NCBI GenBank assembly: GCA_947302895.1
Contig: CAMYWU010000024.1
Coordinates: 1 to 10,933 of the forward strand
Length of the DNA stretch: 10,933 bases
Origin: an uncultured Clostridia bacterium
GTDB lineage: Bacteria > Bacillota > Clostridia > Oscillospirales > Acutalibacteraceae
Direction: 5' to 3'
Shown: positions 5,320-10,933 of the stretch, one piece after another
How the letters are laid out: each line of letters starts with the position of its first letter
How positions within the stretch are numbered: the first letter of the stretch is position 1
Notes under the pieces: model-generated
The model's input: the letters and a program-made list of their open reading frames with translations, nothing else
The model's database searches: none
What the model was told of the DNA's origin: nothing
Position numbers and translations under genes: made by a program

Positions 5320-6312
5320 ATGGAAAGGCGCTGGTTTAAGGGCGATACCCATCTTCACACAACTAATTCCGACGGACATCTTCATCAATACGAGCTTATT
5401 GAACGCTGCAAAAAAAGCGGACTCGACTGGGTAATTATAACCGACCATAACTATAACACGGTTGAAAAAACCTATTCGAGCGACGGTTTAACCGTTATTC
5501 AGGGTCAGGAGCTTACGGGAAAGCAGGGGCATATTAATGTTTGGGGAGAAAAAATTCCTTTTGAGCCCCCCTATGTTCTCGACACATTTGAGGACTATGA
5601 AAAGATAACCGAAAAAGCAAGGGAAAACGGCGCAATAGTTAGCGTTAATCATCCGTTTTGCTCAAACTGCCCGTTTCTTCTTGATATTGAAAAATACCCC
5701 ATGGACTGCGTTGAGGTTTGGAATTCAATTCAGCACAGCGATAACACAAGAAATCTCAAATGGTGGGAAAGCAAGCTCCTTGAAGGAAAAAGACTGCCCG
5801 CAGTTGGCGGCTCGGATTTTCATACTGACTATGCAAAAATTGATTTTCTTGCAATGCCAACAACGATAACCCACGCAAAAAGCAACAGCAAGGAGGATAT
5901 CCTTGAAGCGCTCACACAGGGCAGAAGCGTTGTTACCAATAAGCCAAATACCTCAATGATATACCTCAGCGTTGAGGGGGCTCAGCTCGGAGATGAGATT
6001 GAGCTTAAAGACGGCTTAACGGGAGAATGCACTGCAACAAAGCTGCTTCCCGGTCATACGCTGAGAATCTTTAATAACGATAAATTAATTTATTTCCACA
6101 CCGCAAAAGGTTTTGAAAAGGAACACAGGGCAATTTTCGGCATTAAGGAAAAGGGCTTCATCAGAGCTGAGATAGACTACACTCTTAAAGGCGCATTTTT
6201 AAAAGCCTTTGCTGCCCTTGAACGCAAATTCTTTACAAACCATAATGCAAATATTCCCGAAACCGCTCCAGAGCTCTACTGGGCTTTCACAAATCCGATA
6301 TGGATTGTATGA
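5320..6312 (+). CDS. PHP domain metallohydrolase (CehA/McbA-like)
   Basis: A 330-aa protein whose first 170 residues carry the PHP (polymerase and histidinol phosphatase) metal-binding motifs: GDTHLHTTNSDG with His11, His13 and Asp18; ITDHN with Asp42 and His43; GQELTG with Glu64; NHPF with His111; and GGSDFH with Asp166 and His168. These build a multinuclear metal centre typical of phosphoesterases. The C-terminal 130 residues look like the beta-sandwich extension of CehA/McbA-type proteins and end in the usual TNPIWI. No signal peptide, so it is cytoplasmic. Substrate unknown; phosphate mono- or diesters are the family norm. The start at 5320 has AAAAGGAG 8 nt upstream; the longer frame from 5266 overlaps the RAYT remnant. 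I see no convincing promoter directly upstream. Confidence 0.87.
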   Translation: MERRWFKGDTHLHTTNSDGHLHQYELIERCKKSGLDWVIITDHNYNTVEKTYSSDGLTVIQGQELTGKQGHINVWGEKIPFEPPYVLDTFEDYEKITEKARENGAIVSVNHPFCSNCPFLLDIEKYPMDCVEVWNSIQHSDNTRNLKWWESKLLEGKRLPAVGGSDFHTDYAKIDFLAMPTTITHAKSNSKEDILEALTQGRSVVTNKPNTSMIYLSVEGAQLGDEIELKDGLTGECTATKLLPGHTLRIFNNDKLIYFHTAKGFEKEHRAIFGIKEKGFIRAEIDYTLKGAFLKAFAALERKFFTNHNANIPETAPELYWAFTNPIWIV

Positions 6313-6335
6313 GCAAACCAATTTAATAATACTGC

Positions 6336-6408
6336 GGAATGTCGAGGTCGCCATTCCCTACATTGCACGCATCGGCGTATTCGTAGGGAGCGGCGACCTC
6401 GACGCTCC
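6336..6408. repeat. REPIN-like pair of inverted GTAG hairpin units
   Basis: Two inverted 26-base units, 6336-6361 and 6383-6408, are separated by 21 bases. Read outward from the centre each is GTAG, a 6-bp stem, the identical 10-base loop GCGACCTCGA, and the closing stem: GGAATG/CATTCC for the left unit and GGAGCG/CGCTCC for the right. GTAG plus hairpin is the signature of REP sequences moved by RAYT enzymes, and two inverted REPs make a REPIN. The pair can also fold as one long hairpin using GTCGAGGTCGCC (6341-6352) with GGCGACCTCGAC (6392-6403). The centre holds a small ACGC/GCGT stem (6367-6370/6375-6378). Confidence 0.8.
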
Positions 6409-6517
6409 AAATATTAATTTCTTTACCGCTTTTTTACTTTTTCTTTCCATTATGTTTATTCGCAAGAGTTAAACTGTACACAACGGATTTAGGATTATGA
6501 ATTTCAAGGAGAAAGAT

Positions 6518-7207
6518 ATGTATAACGTACTCATTTGTGATGACGACGAGGCAATTCTCGAATCGCTGAGAATTTATCTCGACAACGAGGGCTACAAGGT
6601 TTTCACCGCATCAAACGGCGAGGAAGCGCTGAAGGTTATTGAGGAAAACAAAATTCACTGCGTTGTTCTCGACATAATGATGCCGCGCCTTGACGGGCTG
6701 AAAGCAACGCTGAAAATCAGGGAGAAATATAATTTTCCGATTATTCTGCTTTCGGCAAAAAGCGAGGATACGGATAAAATAACGGGGCTGAGCTTCGGCG
6801 CAGACGACTATGTTACAAAGCCGTTCAATCCGCTTGAGCTTGTTGCAAGAGTTAAATCCCAGATAAGGCGTTATGTAAACTTAGGCTCACTTGAGCACAA
6901 ATCAAGTCAGCTGATAACGGGCGGCATTGTGCTTGATACCGACACTAAAACCGTTACGGTTGACGGCAGCGAGGTTAAGCTGACTGCAATGGAATATAAA
7001 ATACTTGAATATCTTATGCAGAATATGGGCAAGGTTCTTTCCTCCTCGCAGATTTACGAAGCAGTCTGGAACGAGCCCTCATACACAAGTGAGAAAACCG
7101 TTACAGTGCATATCCGAAACATCCGCGAAAAAATCGAAATCAATCCTAAAGACCCGAAGTATCTAAAGGTGGTGTACGGACTTGGCTACAAATGCGAAAA
7201 AATTTAA
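6518..7207 (+). CDS. Two-component response regulator, OmpR/PhoB family
   Basis: A 229-aa regulator. The receiver domain (1-115) has the acidic pocket Asp8/Asp9, phospho-acceptor Asp52 in VVLDIMMPRLDG, the switch Ser79 and the conserved Lys101 in VTKPF. A winged-helix DNA-binding domain (about 132-227) follows, with the family segments KLTAMEYKILEYLMQNMGKVLSSSQIYEAVW and KTVTVHIRNIREKIEINPKDPKYLKVVYGLGYKCEK. It should bind DNA as a dimer when phosphorylated by the kinase encoded next. The start at 6518 is preferred over the in-frame ATG at 6497 because AAGGAGA lies 5-6 nt upstream and the protein then begins at the usual distance from the first Asp. The gene overlaps the kinase by 26 nt, so the two are translationally coupled. 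No clear promoter could be fixed between the REPIN and the gene. Confidence 0.95.
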   Translation: MYNVLICDDDEAILESLRIYLDNEGYKVFTASNGEEALKVIEENKIHCVVLDIMMPRLDGLKATLKIREKYNFPIILLSAKSEDTDKITGLSFGADDYVTKPFNPLELVARVKSQIRRYVNLGSLEHKSSQLITGGIVLDTDTKTVTVDGSEVKLTAMEYKILEYLMQNMGKVLSSSQIYEAVWNEPSYTSEKTVTVHIRNIREKIEINPKDPKYLKVVYGLGYKCEKI

Positions 7208-9641
7208 ATATTCATCAATTTGCAAAATATTATGTGTTATTCTCTGCGCAGTAAGCTTCTTCTTTGCCGTTAAAATCGGAGTTTTAGCAGTTTTATCCTT
7301 TGTCTACGAAGAGGATAGCTACTCAAAGCCCGAGCAATCGGACAAAATGACCGACTGGACTCAGAGCGATATCTTTTTCTCCGAGCTTTCAAGAGATGCC
7401 GGATACGCAATAAAGGGCGTTGCATATGACGAGGATTACAAAATAGTTAAAAACAAGCTTCTTCAAAATAAGGAAAAGATAGTAAAATCAGCATATAAGC
7501 AGGTTGTTAATCTTAAAAACGAAAACAAGAAGCACTTTGATGCCGAGGATGTGGGCAATTACGAGGGTATCGATGAACCTGATGAGGATTCTGAACAGAC
7601 AACTGCGGCAGTTCAGGGAGAGCCCGAAACAACTGAAATGAATATTGAAAGCTTTGATAAATATAATAACAGCGCCCCGTTGGAGGGCTGTTTCAGCATT
7701 GAGATTGACGGCTCATACTACAGCGATATGTTCGTTAAATCAAACGATACCGAGGAAACCCTTGCAAAGCGTTTTGATGAAAGCTATCAGTCCTGGGCGC
7801 AGGAATATATTGATAATATATACTATAATTCAGACGGTCATAAAGCAGGCAGCGAGCTTTGCTATTACTCATCCTTCGGCGAATTAACGGAAAAGAATGT
7901 TGAAAATTTCAGCGAAAATGCGGTTTTCGGCAGCGATATTTATTTTATCCTTAAAGACGGAAAGGCACTTTATAAAGGTATTGATAAAACTGTTGCCGAG
8001 GGGTTATCGGAAAGAATCAGAATAGCAACCGAAATCTCGGATAAAATTACTCTTTATCTTTATATCCCGAAGGTCAGCGCGCTGAATAAAACCGATCTGG
8101 CGTCAACTCTTAACACAGGCAACAAATATTCGCTGATTAAGCAATTCCACAGCGTTGCAACTAATTATTACGACAATCTCACAAAATATGCCGCTTTAAG
8201 TATTGTTCTTCTTGTTTTAAGCTTTGTTTTCGGCATTTATTATTTAACAATTGCAGGCAAGCGCAGCAAAAAAGAGCCTGCAAAGCTGAGATTCTACGAT
8301 TATGTTCCGCTTGAGCTTGGTCTGGGCATTGCAGGCGGCGCAGGCGTTGGCGCTTTAGCTCTGTTTGTTAACCTTATTGAATCGCAATTAATAATCCCCT
8401 ACAGTATGATTACTGCCGAGGCGCTGCTCGCCATAGCTTGCGTTTGCTGGGCAGGACTCTTTATGGTATGCTGCTCTGCTGCAAGAAACATCAACAGCGA
8501 CAGAAAGTTTTATAAGCACCTGCTCACCTTCTGGATTGGATATGCAATATGGAAAGCGGCTTCATTTATCGCCGCGCTTACCTCTAAAACCTACAAAAAA
8601 ATTGAAAACAGCATTTCAGATACATTTGCCTACAAACCAACCAGGTTTAAGAGAAACGTTATATTGCTTGCGTGTCTGTGGCTTCTTGCAAATGTGCTTC
8701 TGATATTCTTCGGAATGCTTTTTGCCGTTGCCGGAATCCCTGCAATAACCGTTATTGCAATAATCCTCCTCATTGTCGGCAATTATCTGACGCTTAAAAA
8801 GGTTGCTCAGTATATCAAAAACCTTGATTTAATAATTGACGCAAGCTCGCGCCACGAGGACGTTATGCTCGACTTTGAAACGCTTGATAATTCGCTGAGA
8901 ATTCTTGCCGAGGGTATGCGCTACACAAACGCAGAGCTCCAGAACGCAATCAACAAGGCGGTTAAGGATGAGCGCCTCAGAACCGAGCTTATCACAAACG
9001 TTTCCCACGACCTCAAAACTCCGCTGACCTCAATCATCACATATGTTGACCTGCTTTCAAAATGCGATATCAAAGATGAAAAGGCGCAGGAATACATCAA
9101 AGTGCTTGACGAAAAGGGCTACAAGCTGAAAAGACTTATTGATGACCTTATTGAAGCGTCAAAGGTAACCTCGGGAAATATCACAATCAACCCCTCGGTT
9201 ATGAACCTCTCAGAGCTTTGCCTGCAGGCAACGGTTGACGCGCAGTCGGAATTTGAAAAGGCAGGGCTTGAGCTCATAGTCAAGCAGGGAGAAAATCCCG
9301 TTATCGTTTTTGCCGACGGAACAAAAACGAACAGGATTATTGAAAACCTGCTCTCAAACGCGCGCAAATACAGCGCAAAGGCTTCAAGGGTTTATGTTAA
9401 CGTCTACGAAGAAAACAATATGGGCGTTTTTGAAATCAAAAACATTTCTGCAAGAGCGCTCGACATAACGCCCGAGGAGCTGACAGAACGCTTTGTTCGC
9501 GGCGACGAGTCAAGAAGCGAGGAAGGCAACGGACTCGGACTTTCGATTGCAAAAGAGCTTGCCTCGCTGCAAAACGGCAGACTCGAGCTTTCAATCGACG
9601 GCGATTTGTTCAAAGCAAAAGTTATTTTACCAACTAAATAA
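7182..9641 (+). CDS. Large polytopic sensor histidine kinase
   Basis: An 819-aa kinase partnered with the overlapping regulator. One helix (about 13-41) precedes a large extracytoplasmic domain (about 42-335) with an acidic Thr/Glu-rich linker. Next come about six membrane helices (about 336-358, 377-399, 404-431, 446-467, 492-517, 518-537), then a cytoplasmic linker, a HisKA domain with His609 in NVSHDLKTPLTS, and an ATPase domain with N box NLLSN (722-726) and G2 box GNGLGLSIAK (782-791). The G1 box is not DxGxG but FEIKNIS, a variant I recall in many clostridial kinases of this type. The start is TTG at 7182, with AGGTGG 9 nt upstream; no in-frame ATG is near. The ligand is unknown and no obvious target gene follows: transcription ends at a strong terminator. 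Confidence 0.92.
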   Translation: MATNAKKFKYSSICKILCVILCAVSFFFAVKIGVLAVLSFVYEEDSYSKPEQSDKMTDWTQSDIFFSELSRDAGYAIKGVAYDEDYKIVKNKLLQNKEKIVKSAYKQVVNLKNENKKHFDAEDVGNYEGIDEPDEDSEQTTAAVQGEPETTEMNIESFDKYNNSAPLEGCFSIEIDGSYYSDMFVKSNDTEETLAKRFDESYQSWAQEYIDNIYYNSDGHKAGSELCYYSSFGELTEKNVENFSENAVFGSDIYFILKDGKALYKGIDKTVAEGLSERIRIATEISDKITLYLYIPKVSALNKTDLASTLNTGNKYSLIKQFHSVATNYYDNLTKYAALSIVLLVLSFVFGIYYLTIAGKRSKKEPAKLRFYDYVPLELGLGIAGGAGVGALALFVNLIESQLIIPYSMITAEALLAIACVCWAGLFMVCCSAARNINSDRKFYKHLLTFWIGYAIWKAASFIAALTSKTYKKIENSISDTFAYKPTRFKRNVILLACLWLLANVLLIFFGMLFAVAGIPAITVIAIILLIVGNYLTLKKVAQYIKNLDLIIDASSRHEDVMLDFETLDNSLRILAEGMRYTNAELQNAINKAVKDERLRTELITNVSHDLKTPLTSIITYVDLLSKCDIKDEKAQEYIKVLDEKGYKLKRLIDDLIEASKVTSGNITINPSVMNLSELCLQATVDAQSEFEKAGLELIVKQGENPVIVFADGTKTNRIIENLLSNARKYSAKASRVYVNVYEENNMGVFEIKNISARALDITPEELTERFVRGDESRSEEGNGLGLSIAKELASLQNGRLELSIDGDLFKAKVILPTK

Positions 9642-9644
9642 AAC

Positions 9645-9676
9645 AAAACGGCTGTGATTTTTCACAGCCGTTTTTT
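9645..9676. terminator. Bidirectional terminator closing the two-component operon
   Basis: CGGCTGTGA (9649-9657), a TTTT loop and TCACAGCCG (9662-9670) form a perfect stem flanked by AAAA and TTTTTT. It stops the kinase transcript, and from the other strand the HAD transcript. Its T run overlaps the HAD stop codon (9675-9677), so this is a compact shared terminator. Confidence 0.92.
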
Positions 9677-10337
9677 AAACGTATTTCAAAACATCAATAA
9701 TATCTTCAATTATCGGAACATCGCTTCTTAAATCCTGGTCCTTAAACCAGCCGTGGTTCATACGAATTGCGCCCATCCCCGCTTCAAGAGCACAGCGGAT
9801 ATCATTAATCGGATGGTCGCCGACATAAATGCACTCCTCGGGCTTTAAATTAAGCTTGTCTGCGGTATATCTGAGCAGCTCGGGGTCGGGCTTGTGAACA
9901 CCGACATCACCGCTTACAACAACTATATCGCAGAGCTCCCTGAGTCCGCTCATATCCATTTTATGATTTTGCAGGTATGACGGACCGTTTGTAACAACGC
10001 CCGTTATATATCCCCTGTTTTTAAGTTCCTGCAAGAGGGGCTTTGAGTTTTTAAATATAACATTATGGTCGCCAAAGGTAACATCATAATGCTCGGCAAG
10101 CACCTCGGCAGGCGGAGCATCCTTCCAGTCCCACATATCAATCAGAAGAGTGCACCACTCAACCCTGTTAACATAGCCGCCCTTGCCCGTTATGCGCATA
10201 TCCTCTTTGCACTTTTCACGTTCCTCATTTGAAAGCTCGGGACGGAATGTATCAAAATAGGTATCCATATAATGCTCAAAGGCTTCGGTTCTGTCCTGCA
10301 GGGTTTCATCAAAATCAAATAATACTGCTTTTATCAT
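9675..10337 (-). CDS. HAD-superfamily hydrolase, subfamily IA
   Basis: A 220-aa protein with all four HAD motifs: DFDETL with nucleophile Asp8 and acid/base Asp10; VVTNG with Thr116; HKPDP with Lys149; and YVGDHPINDI with Asp174 and Asp179. A helical cap (about 15-90) sits between motifs I and II, as in type IA enzymes such as YjjG nucleotidase and phosphoglycolate phosphatase. It should be a magnesium-dependent phosphatase of a small phosphorylated metabolite. ATG at 10337 is taken as start because family members begin MIKAVLFD; TTG at 10343 is nearer the AAAGGAA site and cannot be excluded. It overlaps the end of ribF by 23 nt, so the two are co-translated, which hints at a flavin-related substrate, for example the phosphorylated ribitylaminouracil of riboflavin synthesis or FMN. 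That is inference. Confidence 0.9.
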   Translation of the reverse strand: MIKAVLFDFDETLQDRTEAFEHYMDTYFDTFRPELSNEEREKCKEDMRITGKGGYVNRVEWCTLLIDMWDWKDAPPAEVLAEHYDVTFGDHNVIFKNSKPLLQELKNRGYITGVVTNGPSYLQNHKMDMSGLRELCDIVVVSGDVGVHKPDPELLRYTADKLNLKPEECIYVGDHPINDIRCALEAGMGAIRMNHGWFKDQDLRSDVPIIEDIIDVLKYV

Positions 10338-10933
10338 TTTCAAGCTGTTCCTTTAATTCATCGAGGGAGGAAAACTCCTTTTCCTCTCTCAAATATTTTA
10401 TGAGCTCAACTCTGATTATCTCTCCGTATAAATCGCCGTCAAAGCCGAAAATATGGCTTTCGCTTATGGGCTCATCAAGTTTAAAGCTCGGGCGTATGCC
10501 GATATTGGTTAACGCCTTATAAAGCCTTCCGCCGATTTCAACCCTGCTTTCATAAACGCCGTATTTCGGAACGGTTAAGCCTTCGGGGATTGACTGATTA
10601 ATCGTTGGAAAGCCGATAATTCTTCCTCTTTTATCGCCGCCCTCAACCTTGCTTTCATAGGTGAAATTATATCCCAGCATTTCATTTGCGTCCAGAATAT
10701 TACCCTCTTTTAAGCAAGTTCGTATGCGAGAGGAGCTGATGGGTTCGCCCTTGAAATCAAGATGCTCAAGGATTCTTACCCAAACATCCTTTTTTTCAAG
10801 ATAACTTCTGAGGTCAACTGCCGACCACATCGCATTTTTGCCAAAGCGGAAATTATATCCGCAAAGCAGAGTCTGAGCGCCAAGCTCATCAAGAATTATT
10901 TTATTGATAAAATCCTCTTCGCTCAAATTTTTC
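10315..10933 (-). CDS. ribF: Riboflavin kinase/FMN adenylyltransferase RibF (partial, 5' end outside window)
   Basis: About 206 codons are in the window, of the roughly 300-310 usual for RibF. The frame stays open to the edge (…KNLSEEDFINKIILDELG), so the TTG at 10926 is an internal leucine codon. The first part is the rest of the N-terminal FAD synthetase domain, with GYNFRFGKN and the ISSSRIR motif. The riboflavin kinase domain follows, with GDKRGRIIGFPTIN, the segment ALTNIGIRPSF, then ESHIFGFDGDLYGE and VELIKYLREEKEFSSLDELKEQLEND. Where the family usually has FDFDGDLYG this protein has FGFDGDLYG. RibF converts riboflavin to FMN and then FAD in the cytoplasm. It is the upstream gene of an operon with the overlapping HAD phosphatase. 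Confidence 0.93.
   Translation of the reverse strand, partial: KNLSEEDFINKIILDELGAQTLLCGYNFRFGKNAMWSAVDLRSYLEKKDVWVRILEHLDFKGEPISSSRIRTCLKEGNILDANEMLGYNFTYESKVEGGDKRGRIIGFPTINQSIPEGLTVPKYGVYESRVEIGGRLYKALTNIGIRPSFKLDEPISESHIFGFDGDLYGEIIRVELIKYLREEKEFSSLDELKEQLENDKSSII

Noticed and set aside
6409..6517. Promoter for the two-component operon
   Set aside because: Several T-rich and TATGTT-like words occur, but none with acceptable -35/-10 spacing, so none was called.
10926..10933. TTG at 10926 as the true start of the last gene
   Set aside because: The frame is open to the window edge and the visible protein begins in the middle of the RibF FAD synthetase domain.

Overview
The window reads as a chromosomal segment of a spore-forming, anaerobic Clostridia-type Firmicute, probably a gut Ruminococcaceae/Oscillospiraceae relative. 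The clues are a spoVT gene, strong AGGAGG-like ribosome binding sites, Firmicutes-type sigma-A promoters (TTGNNN-17-TATAAT), AT-rich spacers with GC-richer genes, a queT transporter gene behind a preQ1-type riboswitch, and GTAG-type REP palindromes with a decayed REP-associated transposase. The taxonomic call is inference. I see no rRNA, tRNA, CRISPR array or intact transposon.

Layout. 1-475 is the 3' part of spoVT (+), cut by the window edge. 476-750 has no gene but holds a good promoter, two hairpins and a bidirectional terminator, so it may encode a small RNA. 755-1807 (-) is a membrane-anchored zinc-ribbon protein of unknown function with a strong hairpin in its leader. Back to back with it, one promoter drives the preQ1 riboswitch and queT (2035-2559, +). 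The convergent gap between queT and a TetR regulator (2884-3402, -) is almost entirely one 308-bp element with 37-bp terminal inverted repeats and an internal bidirectional terminator. The TetR gene has a palindrome over its own -10 box. Divergent from it is a secreted/anchored FN3-FN3-NodB polysaccharide deacetylase (3588-4916, +).

Next come a broken REP-associated tyrosine transposase (4969-5299), a PHP-family metallohydrolase (5320-6312, +) and a REPIN-like pair of inverted GTAG hairpins (6336-6408). A two-component system follows: an OmpR-type response regulator (6518-7207) overlapping a large polytopic histidine kinase (7182-9641), closed by a terminator shared with the opposite strand. 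The right end is a minus-strand operon of ribF (partial, running off the window) followed by an overlapping HAD phosphatase gene (9675-10337).

The genes do not form one pathway. The coherent units are preQ1 salvage (riboswitch + queT), the two-component pair, and the ribF-HAD pair, which may concern flavin metabolism. The most unusual material is non-coding: the REPIN with compensatory changes beside a dying RAYT, the 308-bp inverted-repeat element, the preQ1 riboswitch with an extra hairpin, and the orphan transcript after spoVT.
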